Shown piece after piece: positions 35,935 to 46,508 of a stretch of DNA of 64,000 nt. The position numbers and the translations under genes were made by a program. The stretch is from Mortierella alpina. Its lineage: Eukaryota > Mortierellomycota > Mortierellomycetes > Mortierellales > Mortierellaceae. The stretch is from positions 806,001-870,000 of the forward strand of contig JANATF010000008.1 of assembly GCA_029449245.1 (NCBI GenBank). The letters run 5' to 3'. The notes under the pieces were generated by a model. It was not told where the DNA came from, made no database searches, and saw nothing but the letters and a program-made list of their open reading frames with translations. Within the stretch, counting starts at the first letter, position 1. Every line of letters starts with the position of its first letter.

Positions 35935-38725
35935 TCATTGACACTTTCTCCCGGCACCAATCTCATTCACACCTTTCACATCGCGGTATGCACTCTCGAG
36001 TGTGGCCACGGTGCTCCGCATGTAATCTAGTGTGCACTTTCTGCCTCTTCCATCTCTCAAGATATGATTGCCCATCTTGATCCACAGCTCCTTGGGCTTC
36101 GTTTCACAATCTGCAAACGCCTCGGCAACCTCCTCCTCGCGTTTTCGCTTCCGAAGCTCCTGCTCCTGGGCTCGCTGAACCCGCAGTAACAGCTGAACGT
36201 TTATAGGGATGCTTTCAGGAATAGGCGGGTTATTGTCAACAGCGAAATCATCTTGATCGTTTTCCACCACATTGTCCTCTGGATCAGGATCAGGAGTGTG
36301 TTTGACCTCGAAGACATCAAAGATTCTTTCGACCAAGTAGAGATGCTTGCAAGGAATCTTGTGGTTCAAGTGGTCAGGGCACGTACAGGAAAGTAGCAGG
36401 GATTTCTCCATGCTCACAGCAATTGTGTATTTTAATCCGGCTCTCGTGAACAACTTTACGAGGAACTACAGTTCATGTGCAAGAAAAGGTTTGAATTGTT
36501 CTTTGAATGGAAACTTGGTCGGTTGAAATACAAAGAATACACATGTACCTTTTGCTCTTCCATCCTCTTTATAATCAACTCCAACGCTCTCTCAACAGTC
36601 AATTCCATCGCCTTGGCCTTCCTCTTTTGATCTTGAAATAGGTGACTCGAAAATCCTGATCCACAACTCCTAGCAACACATACATAAGGTAGTCGGTGCG
36701 CACGTTGCGCTCGTTACCAAATGATGTTATTTGAGGGTTTTGTGCCAACTCTCAACCAGGTTGTTTGTATCGATGTGCTGGTAGTCCTGGAAAAGCACAA
36801 TCGCGAAACCTCAGTCATTAACAGGTTAACAGGTGAGAGAAAAGGTGATATACTGCGAACTGTGAACATCAATTTGTACCGGTCTGGCAAACTTCACCCA
36901 GCGCTGCTTTTGAGTTTCTGGCATCCAATTCTTCTCGATATATTTTATGAGTGTTTGAGCTGCTGGGAACGTGGTGGTGAACATCTGCCATGAATTCTGC
37001 AGTTCCTCCTCCGTGTCCGCATTACGAACTTGATTCAGTAGTGGCCGCATCTCATTCACCTGCCTTGCCTATATGAACAAACTTGTCAGTACATGTAGGC
37101 CATAACATAAGAAAGGAAGGCAGACCCAGGTGTAGCGGCTTACCGAATGATTGTTTTTCAGGTGGTGTTCCCACAGTTGCCCTACATGAAAGTGGCAGTA
37201 GTAAATGCGCGAACCCTGGAATGCTTTCAAGATCGCCTCAGCCTCAGTTACAGAACAATCCACCATGAATTTGTCTGCTCGGAGATTGCAGTCAGACCTC
37301 AACCATCGCAGCCATTTCACAAGAATGTACCTATGTAATAATATAGATCCTAGGTTAGAGCATATTCACAACATTCCGCCAACTCAACATGAAAAAAATC
37401 ACCATGAAAAACTTACTGCGATTCTGAATTGCATGTCATGAAGGCAATGGGAATACCTTTTAACACGAACTTATCCTTCATCAGAATGGTGAACAGATAT
37501 GCGGACAGGTGCATGTTGTTGTCGCCCACAGGTTGCAGGCTTTTGACGCTTTTATGAGTAGAGTCCATGCAGGCAATGGGCCCACCGTGCCAGTATCGTG
37601 TGCAATGGCCTCACTTGGAAATTCGTGCACCTCTCCATAAGTGCAGATGTCAAAAATTCGTCGCACAAACTCCCTGTCATGCACCAAATTGAGTGAAAGT
37701 AGTACCGGTAACTGAAAGTGGGTACACCAAGCGACCATGAAATGCTCCTTCGGAAGGCCATCAATGTTGCGCGAGACTATCCCTTTGCCTCCTTTTGACT
37801 GAACGTCCTCAATCCACATGGCCAGTACATCAGGGCTTTTTTGCGAGCTCCTCTTTCTCTTGCGGTAGATGGCTTGACGCACATCATCATATTGATGAAA
37901 AACCCCGAAGGAGCTGTCCCAGTACTCTCAATCTACTTCAAAAACATGCATGTAACTTATCGGACATCTGGGGGACCCGTATCACAAACACATACCACGC
38001 GCAATTGATCGTCGTCTGGGCGTACAGATGGCTCTCTTGAACCATATTCTGAACCCCATGGTATTCATTTCGACCGAGAGGGAATTCAGATACCACCTTA
38101 GGGCCTGTGGGATGACAATGTTTCCAAAGTACTCGACTTCCACTTGATCTTGCCCAACGAGCTTTTTTCATCCGAATATACGCCTTGCATCCCTGGCCGA
38201 CAGATTGGCGCTTGAAAGCAATTTCGCGTCAAGCCCATGAGTGCCTGCATACATGCTTTAAAGACCAGTCGTAGAGCCGTCTCGCTCCTGGGCCAGCTTT
38301 GTTATAAAGAGGGGCTTGCCATAACTTGGAAGAGGAGAGTTTGGGCCGTTATTGTCTACGTAGAATGGCCGGGAGTTTCTCTCCGAGTTATATACCCATT
38401 GAAAGGCATATCTTTCCTGATCCCAAAATGATCGGAACTCTGCGCAAGTAAATGTCGCTCGGTAAGGATGAGGGGAATTTGGATTTCTATGGAGTGCTTG
38501 CGGCTCTATGGACTTCATTGGATCATAATCTATAGCGTAATGTAGGATGTCTTTAAGTTTGAGAAATTGGGATTGCATCCTTGCGAACGTGAGCGATGGA
38601 GAGAGAAGTAAGGAGTGAGGGTCCGTGGTTTGCCAAATCTCAGGGGTGAAGGAGTGAATACTGTACCTATACAGTTCAGTGCGCAACAATCGCGTCATTT
38701 GCGTGCCTGACTCACCATGCTCCAT
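35935..38725 (-). pseudogene. Decayed Mutator-like (MULE) transposase with SWIM zinc finger
   Basis: On the minus strand, pieces of one MULE transposase lie in order. An N-terminal zinc-type domain has GCKAYIRM and HCHPTGPKVV (about 38,200-38,090). The first catalytic Asp block is IACMDSTHKSVKSL (about 37,580). The segment KFMVDCSVTEAEAILKAF with CHFHVGQLWEHHL comes near 37,190. The C-terminal SWIM finger is LLSCTCPDHLNHKIPCKHLY near 36,370. Some joins are normal introns, for example GTAAGT...TAG at about 37,415-37,333 and GTACAT...GTAG at about 36,550-36,465. Others are not: the frame shifts by one base between HDTGTVGP and IACMDS near 37,590, and there are breaks near 38,260-38,215 and 37,940-37,910. 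Sequencing error could explain one but hardly all. MULEs move DNA by cut-and-paste; this copy looks inactive. No terminal inverted repeats or target duplication could be identified by eye. Confidence 0.75.
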
Positions 38726-39381
38726 GGAAGAGCTGAGAGTCTTCCATGTGAATGTTCTGGGCGGTTTAGGTCCACATCAAAAACGCGCCAGAGTCGCTTT
38801 AGCATGAATCTGCGTGGCACCTTGGGTCGTCAAAGTAACCGACCCATCTTGTATACACTCATTCATTTTCAATTGCAGGGTTCGCTCGCGACCCTCAAAA
38901 GTAGTGTATAGCAGGTTCCCTTGGCAGTCTTCATGTTTTCCAATTGCTGGTTGTCACAAGAAACATCCACACCTTGGAAGTAAATGGGCAACGGGTGGCC
39001 AAAGCGTCCAGTGGGAGGGCACAAGTATTTTCGTACATGATACTCCAATACACTTTAGCTTGAAAAGGAAGAACATAGGGGACGATGGATCTTAGTGTAG
39101 TTCTGAAAACTAGCGACGATTGATCGTTCGTCCCGCACCTTCTCTTCGGGGTTGCGCTACATGCATTGGTCTTGCAGGAAGGCCAAAGCGTAGTCTCGAC
39201 CCCAGCCCTCTCAGTTGTGTACGTGGACCAAATGGATTTCACCTCCTTGGACGTGGACCAAATGGATTTCTCCTACTTGGACCAACGCATTCAAATACGT
39301 TCTTTCGTTTACACCCTCACCATCTTTTCACATTCCTTTCACTTTTCCCTTCACTACTAGTTGATCCCCCTCTGTTGGACC
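38726..39381. other. Spacer with decayed reading frames and a short tandem repeat
   Basis: 656 bp between the MULE remnant (minus) and the flap-nuclease/Fanzor gene (plus). On the minus strand, protein-like pieces (for example FEGRERTLQLKMNECIQDG near 38,880, then PKPPRTFTWKTLSSS running into the MULE frame) are separated by frameshifts, so the remnant may extend to about 38,930 or 39,240. The right end must contain the promoter of the plus-strand gene and includes the 30-bp repeat at 39220-39279. Confidence 0.45.
39220..39279. repeat. 30-bp direct repeat upstream of the flap-nuclease/Fanzor gene
   Basis: Two adjacent 30-bp copies share ACGTGGACCAAATGGATTTC and differ at a few later positions; a third, truncated copy (GGACCAA) follows. 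The repeat lies about 100 bp before the start codon. Confidence 0.85.
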
Positions 39382-42300
39382 ATGGGAATTGCAGGGCTGT
39401 GGCCCTTTCTAAGGAAGAAGGGTTACGAACCGGCTTTTCTCAGTCAGCGTACCGTTCTTCTGCATCCCCTTGCGCCCAATGCTAGACACAGAATCGATGT
39501 TCAAGGTTGCATGTACTCTGCGATTCGTAACGCCTATACCTCTTGCCCGACGCTTGAAGCCGCCCACGAAGCCGTCGAGCGAAAACTCGAACAGTTCGCA
39601 TCCCGAACTGTGGCTGTCCTCTACTTAGATGGAGCCCCTGCCCAAGAAAAAGAACTCACGCACCGCCATCGTGAAGAACTCCGAGAGAAATCCCTTCGGG
39701 CCGCTAATGCTGGACTGGTAGAGTTGAGGGAGCGCGTGAATGGCGACCGTCCCGTTCGCAAACAGCAGTTCCTGACCGTCAAGAAAAATCTGTCCAGGGC
39801 CTTTCACTGGTCACTCGATGCGCGCCAATCTTTCAAGAGCTACCTTGAGTCGCGCGGGTGGGATGTAACCTTGTGCCCAACCGAAGCTGACGTCAAAATT
39901 GCCTCCGACTGTCAGCCAAGCGACGTGGTCATTTCTGGGGACAGCGATATGCTCATACACAAGAACGTATCGATAATTTGGCGACCATTATCCAAAGGAA
40001 ATTTCCTGGTCTATGTGCTGCAAGATGTGCTGAAGGCTCTGAGCCTCAGTCGAGTTCAACTGACCATGCTCGGCGTGGTGTCAAAAAACGACTATGGCCG
40101 AAACATCCACGGACTGGGATGTGCCACCAACTTTAGCATCATTAAAAAGTTGGCTGTCAAAGGTAAGAAGTTTGCCCTGTGCACGAATGCATACAAACAA
40201 CTTTAAGAAATGGTCATGTTGACTGACGATGAGCTTCACCGTGAGTAGATGAATCCTCAGTGCTGGCCGATTACCTCAGCGATGGACAAGTGGTCTTGCT
40301 CAACACAGACAAACGATCATTTCATGAGGCCATGAGGGTCTTTGTTGAGGGTGTTCAAACACGAGTGCCGTGCGTAACAAGTGATAACGCGTCCGATCTT
40401 GGGTCCTTCACCTTCGAAAGCATTACGACCAGTTTCAAAGCTTTCCGTGAGCTGTATGCTGAACGTCAACACAATTCCAAAGAACTGCAGAAGCTCGCTA
40501 AGCAGAGGTATGTCTCGCTATGGAATCGCACATTGCCATAAACCCTTTTTATAATCGCTGACATTCATTTCATCTTGGCGAACATAGCATGGCGTCCGAA
40601 GAGAGGATTTGGAGGCACAAGCCTTCCCAGAGGTTCAACCGCTACCGCACCATCGATAGCCTCCTTCCAAAGAAAGACAGGAATGCCTCGGTTGACACCA
40701 ATGTTCCTGTGTCTCAGTCCAAGAGCTCTCGACACCGTCCACGATACTCTGTGAGGAGTCGCATTCGAAGGAAAGTACACCCCCAGCCCAAAGGCATGAA
40801 GCAGTACAAATGGAAGCCGTGGACACAGCAGCCAGAACGTCCCGTCGATCCCAATGGTGCCAATAACAAACGCAAGAGCAAGACCTCCAAGAAATCCTCG
40901 CCTAAGAAGACAATCACTCCTGTGCCGGACATGACCAAGAAACAGCTTCTCAATGCCTTGAACTGGGAACATCCAACTGTAACACTAAAGGTTGGCACTT
41001 TATCTGCCAATTGCAAAGAGGCTCTGCAGGAGGATCCCGCCCTACAGCAGGAGGTGCTTCATTGCATTCGCGAAGCTGTGCGTGCTGCATCTCAGGTGAA
41101 GCGAGCTTGCCAGGGACTCATCGGTCGGTACATCAAGCGCCTCAGTGAGCCAGGTGTGTTTCAGTCGTCCGATAGAGATGTGTTGGATTGCATTTGCCCT
41201 CGCATATCTCCAAGCGACATTGCTCCCGCCGCAGAGAGCAGCGTTGATCAGGATGACAAGCCCCAAGATACAAGCGACTTGGATGAAAAAGGCGACAACT
41301 ACCAGGAGTTTATTGCTGCACTTTTGCGATATCTCTACTCTGGCAACTATCCGAAAACTACGGGTGTTGGGAATGCGGTGAACAAGTTCATTGCCCGATT
41401 GGAAGGCCTGGGCTTAATTACCGAGGGCAACAAAGTCCTTAGATCGTCGATGGCCTACACACCGTCCGTTCTGATACGATCTGTCGCATCTCAGCTTTCT
41501 GCTGAGCTTAAGAAGATCTACAAGAATGGTAGCTTTGTGCTATACGAAAAGGTACTTAAAAATTCAAGTGGTTGGTTGAAATTGGTTCCGCAGGCATGTA
41601 CTAATGAATGACTTTTTCTTTCAGCTTAAATGCCAAAAGGACAAAGGACACTTGCCCAACGACTCGGTCATACAGATTGACGAGAAGATATCTGCCGTCG
41701 AAAACTTTCTCGCCTTGAACAAGTTCAGCAAGAACGGCCGCAGAATTGCTCCCATGTCATCTGTGGAGCACAGGTTCATGACCTTTAGCGAGAGAGAGCT
41801 GATATCCATCTTATGGAAGACAGATCGGTTAAGGGACAAGCTGCAGCAACTGGCCGCGAGCGACTTCCCTCTCACTGATTCTCGTCGGCTATCCCAAGAC
41901 GACCTGGGCACATGGGTTGGGAGCAAGGAACCTGGGTTCCTCATCAAACGCCTCCTCTGTAATGTCGCCAAAGAGGGCCTTACCGTTCGACAGCGGGGTA
42001 AGGCAGGGTACAAAGCCGCGGTGAATCTACTGTCTATCGATCAGATAAAACAGCATCTTGAACTCATTCGCCGACCCGACTACGACCCAACCACTCACGC
42101 TACAAAAGGCTACATTCTTCGAGGATCGTTTAGTACTGACGGGCACCGCTTGCATCTTACTGCATACAAGCTGAAGGAGTTACAGTCAGTTCGCTTTAAA
42201 CGACCGTCAGAGATGCCCCTGCCTTGTCGACTCACATCCACCATAGGAGGAACGGACTACTACCTTACAGAGATTCGTAATGTCGTGAAAAACAAGGGAG

Positions 42301-43470
42301 ATGTCGCTCGGCTTTGGCCGGACTGCCGTCCTGAAGACATCAAAATCCTTGGAATCGATTTGGGTCAAGCGTGTGTCGTTGGTGCAAGCGCAATACTGCC
42401 GCAGTCTGCTCCTTCTGTTTCCTGCGCCAAGTTAAAGGATCGATCCCAATCGGCCACCGGCACTGCTATCAAGGGTGGGACTGGGACCTGTGCTGAATCT
42501 ACCGCGGCTACTCCTGCCATGCCGCCTCTCTGCTCTGGTGTATTCCATAACCTAGCTGTGAAACAAAAGGCAGTTTATCAACCCATCTTCAAGCACCGCC
42601 GCTGGATGGAGGCTCAAAAGGAAATCGTTCCTTTGGGTGCCACTCGATCTATCTCCAACATCGAGAGCAGTCTGCCCCCTCTTCGTGGCCAAGACGCCAG
42701 CTACGCCAACTTTGTCGAGGAACTACGAAAGGTGGAACAACAGCTTGATGGCTTCTATAATGGCAACAACATGCGCTTCAAGAGCCACAAATGGGACGCG
42801 GAGAGGGCCATCGAGAGCGAGTTCAAGATCATAACCAACCGCCTGCTGAAGTTGCTTGGAGGTTCAATTGGTGCCCAGAGGAAAGAAGACAACAAGGTCG
42901 TGATAGCGATTGGTCTAGGACAGTTTTCCAGCAGCGCCAGACTATCCTCGTTACATGGATCATTCCTCTCATTCTTTGTTCAGACGGCAAGTGAAAAGGA
43001 GTGTTTTATTGTGGTATCGCCTACACGGTATTGCAGGAACTCTCCCTAAGTGCATGCCTAACACTTCTTTTTTTTTTTAGGCAAGATCTCTAGGATACAT
43101 AGTCGTGGGTGTAAATGAGTACTACACCTCGAAAAAGTGCCCAACGTGCGAGAATTTCGTAGGCCAGGTCAACATCCGTCGTTTATATTGCAAGCATTGC
43201 CGGACCTATTTGCACCGCGACGTAATGGCTGGACACAACATCGGCAATATCGTTCGCAGCCACTTACTTTATCAGCAACGACCTCTATACCTGCAGCCAA
43301 GAGATGAGGCAGGAAGGTATCCATGGATGAGCAGCAGCAGCAGCAGCAGCAGCAATACCAGCAGCAACAGCAATACCTGCAGCAGCAACAACAGCAATAC
43401 CTGCAGCAAGAGGGTCGCTCCAATGGACGATGATTCCATGGAGCAAGGGTGGAAGAAGAAGAAGCCATAG
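39382..43470 (+). CDS. FEN1/XPG-type flap nuclease fused to a Fanzor/TnpB-like RuvC nuclease
   Basis: Five exons (39382-40162, 40249 or 40261-40507, 40588-41551, 41625-42986, 43081-43470) join in phase to about 1,251 residues. Residues 1-345 are a FEN1/XPG nuclease: start MGIAGLWPFL, then Asp39 (RIDVQG), Asp83 (YLDGAPAQEK), Glu168 and Asp170 (PTEADVKIA), Asp187 and Asp189 (SGDSDML), and Asp237 in the helix-hairpin-helix-like KNDYGRNIHGLG. These fill the seven metal-ligand positions of FEN1, with one Glu-to-Asp change. A basic linker (about 375-450) leads to a helical region and then a Fanzor-like nuclease. RuvC-I is ILGIDLGQ (Asp913). The RuvC-II position is IAIGLGQF (1095-1102), without Glu. 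VNEYYTSKKCPTC, a second CxxC at 1159/1162 and HRDVMAGHNI (Asp1169) follow. The tail is Ser/Asn-rich, then basic. Fanzors are eukaryotic RNA-guided nucleases; whether this one uses RNA is inference. Alternative: two adjacent genes, the second starting at ATG 40589; the good GTATGT...TAG intron argues for fusion. Confidence 0.8.
43330..43408 (+). repeat. CAG/CAA-type repeat in the last exon of the fusion gene
   Basis: A run of AGC triplets followed by two near-copies of a 21-24 bp unit (CAGCAGCAACAGCAATACCT). In the gene's frame it encodes Ser/Asn/Thr/Cys repeats just before the basic C-terminus; in the next frame it would read as a Gln/Tyr/Leu repeat that stops soon after. Confidence 0.85.
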
Positions 43471-43688
43471 GTCATAGCCAGACTAGTTTCCCTTTGTGTG
43501 CCCGCCAGCACACTATTTCCTGCAGATTGTGGTCCTCGGTTGCTCAGACGTCGTCACTTCGGTGGCGTCATATGGGCCTCAGTTGCACTGCTTTCTCTTG
43601 ATGAAGATTATAAAATGACCAAATTTGGGTTTTCCGTTGATCAGCTCACTACTGTACATCCTTCGACGTTCTCCCACCCTTTCCATCC
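43471..43688 (+). other. Short spacer after the flap-nuclease/Fanzor gene
   Basis: 218 bp between the fusion gene's stop and the ATG of the m-AAA protease gene, which it must serve as promoter. In known TnpB and Fanzor loci the guide (omega) RNA comes from the 3' end of the nuclease gene and the flank after it, so any such RNA would start in exon 5 and end here. I see CRE-like CGTCA motifs (GACGTCGTCACTTC, GGCGTCATA) but no compelling hairpin or element end. Confidence 0.35.
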
Positions 43689-46285
43689 ATGAGCGCATTC
43701 ATCACACGGGCAACTCCTCTATCAGCGCACGCTGTGCAGGGTTGTGGCCGCGTTCCTATGGGTCTCTCCCGGTTAGCGAGGACCTCTGCATGGGCACCCG
43801 CCTCGACCTCCCGATCAGGACTCTTGAAGCGTCGCATCCAAACTCGCTTTTACTCCTCAGACAAGCAACAGCCCCCAAAGCCAGGCCACAATGGCGAGGG
43901 CAACAAGCCCGAGAACGTTCCCAAAGGGTTCGAAAACTTTTTCGGCAAGGTTCTTCGGGATGCAGCCAAGAAGGTCGAGAACAGTGGTCAGCAGCAACAG
44001 CAACAGGCTTCAAAGTCAGGTTCTGGTAGTAGCGGCAGCAAGAGCAACAACAACAACAGTAATAACAGCAACAACAATAGCCAGAACTCGGGTCAAAGAA
44101 GCACCAACAACTCACAACGTAACAGCCAACGTCCTCCTCACAAGAAACCAACCCCTTCTCCAGAGAACCAGCTCTTTGAGATGAAGTTCAACGCCAACAC
44201 CGTTCTCCCCATTGCATTCACCACCTATGTCCTCTACAAGGCCATGTCTCCGTCCGAGAACACTCGCGAGATCACCTGGCAAGAGTTCCGGTCAACGTTC
44301 CTGGACCGAGGTCTGGTCGAGCGACTGGTGGTGTTGAACAGGAACCGAGTTAAGGTGTACTTGCGTGCGGATGCTCCAGGACAGATCCCCGGCACTTTGG
44401 GACAGCCCTATGGAACAACATACTCCTTCAGCATTGGATCGGTCGAGGCCTTTGAGCGCAAGTTGGATGAAGCACAGCTGGAGTTGGGCATTCCCGGATC
44501 AGAGCGTATTCCAGTCTCGTATCGGGAGGAAGTCAACGTCTTGGGAACACTGATTCACTTTGCACCAACGCTGTTGCTCGTCGGTGTTCTTGTCTACATG
44601 GCCAAGAAGGGCGGCGGAGGGGCAGGGCAGGGAATTTTCGGTGTCGGCAAGTCCAAGGCCAAGTTGTTTAACCAGGAAACGGATATCAGCGTCAAGTTCA
44701 AGGATGTTGCCGGCATGGACGAGGCCAAAGTGGAGATCATGGAGTTTGTCAAGTTTTTGAAGAACCCCGCCGCGTATGAGAAGTTGGGAGCCAAGATCCC
44801 CAAGGGAGCCATTCTCAGTGGACCCCCCGGAACAGGAAAGACACTTTTGGCCAAGGCCACTGCAGGAGAGGCGGGCGTTCCTTTCTTGAGTGTGTCTGGA
44901 TCCGAGTTTGTGGAAATGTTTGTTGGTGTGGGAGCCTCGCGCGTTCGTGATCTGTTTGCTAGTGCCAAGAAGCATGCCCCCTGCATCATTTTCGTGGACG
45001 AGATCGATGCGATCGGAAAGGCCCGCGGCAAGGGAGGTCAATTTGGAGGAAATGATGAGCGCGAGAGCACACTGAATCAGCTCTTGGTTGAGATGGACGG
45101 CTTTGGGTCAAATGAGCACGTCGTCGTGCTCGCTGGAACCAACCGACCGGATGTTTTGGACGACGCCTTAATGCGACCTGGCCGATTCGATCGTCATATT
45201 GCCATTGATCTACCCGATATCAAGGGCCGTGGCGATATCTTCAAAGTGCACTTGAGACCCATCAAGACGGAGGAGGATATTCCCAAGCTGGCACAAAAGC
45301 TCGCTGCATTAACACCAGGATTCTCAGGAGCCGACATCCATAACGTCTGTAACGAGGCTGCATTGATTGCTGCTCGCCACAACCAGGAGACCGTCGTTGA
45401 AGCCAACTTTGAGGCCGCCATTGAACGTGTGATTGTGGGCCTGGAGAAGAAGTCGAAGGTGTTGTCGCCCGAAGAGAAGAAGACGGTCGCTTATCACGAG
45501 GCTGGACATGCTGTTGCTGGATGGTACTTGGAGCACGCTGATCCTCTGCTGAAAGTTTCCATCATCCCCCGTGGCGTGGGCGCTCTCGGATATGCCCAGT
45601 ACTTGCCCAAGGACCAGTATCTGTACTCGACCCAGCAATTGATGGACCGCATGTGCATGACACTTGGAGGACGCGTCTCGGAGCACATCTTCTTTGGCGT
45701 CATCACCACTGGTGCTCAAGATGATCTTCAAAAGGTTACCAAGATGGCCTACGCTCAAGGTAAGAGACGACACCCTGGTCCTCAGTGCTGTTGCTTTTGA
45801 GAGGGCACGTACAGTACAATGAAAGAACATTGTGATCTAAATCGGTTTTCGTGCCTCTATTTTTTTCTCCCTGTATATATTTCCTAGTCGCCACATACGG
45901 AATGGACTCTGAGCTTGGACCATTGTCGTACGGCAACCCCGAGAAGGAGAACCAGTTCACAAAGCCATACAGTGAGCAGACGGGCCAGTTGATCGATAAC
46001 CAAGTCCGGTCGCTGATTGGAAACGCCTTCCGCAAGACGACGGAACTATTGACGGAGAAACGCAGCGATGTCGAAAAGGTGGCCTTGCTGTTGATGGAGA
46101 AGGAGGTCCTAAACCGCTCAGATATGGAGCGTTTGTTGGGCAAGCGACCCTTCCAGGACAAGCTGCATGAGCTGCTGGGAACTGAAGCAGCTGCCCAGGA
46201 TGAAAAGTATATCAATGGACCCACATCCGCACCAGCAACCGATTCCCCTACCCCAGCAGATCCCTCGAGCACACCTCCAGTATAA
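43689..46285 (+). CDS. Mitochondrial inner-membrane m-AAA protease subunit (AFG3/YTA12 family)
   Basis: Two exons, 43689-45759 and 45888-46285, give 822 residues. A mitochondrial presequence rich in Arg/Ser/Ala ends near [11 protein letters not shown] Gln/Ser/Asn low-complexity stretch follows, then two membrane helices (about 175-195 and 290-312, [18 protein letters not shown]) around an intermembrane-space domain, the AAA domain with Walker A GPPGTGKT (about 378), Walker [14 protein letters not shown] and the SRH region [17 protein letters not shown], and the M41 zinc protease motif HEAGH (603-607). The m-AAA protease degrades and processes inner-membrane proteins, forming homo- or hetero-hexamers. 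Length fits either Yta10/Afg3 or Yta12; I cannot decide which. The C-terminal Pro/Thr/Ser tail is short. Confidence 0.95.
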
Positions 46286-46508
46286 AGCATCGTTATCTTA
46301 CTTTTTTTTGTCGTCTCTGCTGCACCATGTTCATTTGTTTTTGTTAGATTAGAGGCGTTAATTGAATAAAAGGTGGTTGAGTGATACTGAACGACTCTAC
46401 ACAAGTACCACGGGTCTTTTGACGAACAATCGATATATATTACAAGTTTCTTTCTTCATCGTTATTGGGCCAAATCTTTCTATGCAGCTGCTTTCATGAG
46501 GAACTCCC

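Noticed and set aside
43014-43080. GT donor at 43014 for the last intron of the fusion gene
   Set aside because: It would insert nine residues in a block that is otherwise continuous in TnpB/Fanzor proteins; the GC donor at 42987 avoids this.
40589-43470. Fanzor part as a separate gene starting at ATG 40589
   Set aside because: The upstream exon joins it through a good GTATGT...TAG intron in phase, and a stop-terminated flap nuclease would end only 48 bp earlier. It is kept as the main alternative, not the preferred model.
35688-43688. Terminal inverted repeats enclosing the accessory island
   Set aside because: Only short, imperfect matches were found by eye at the two ends, no better than expected by chance for T- and G-rich flanks.
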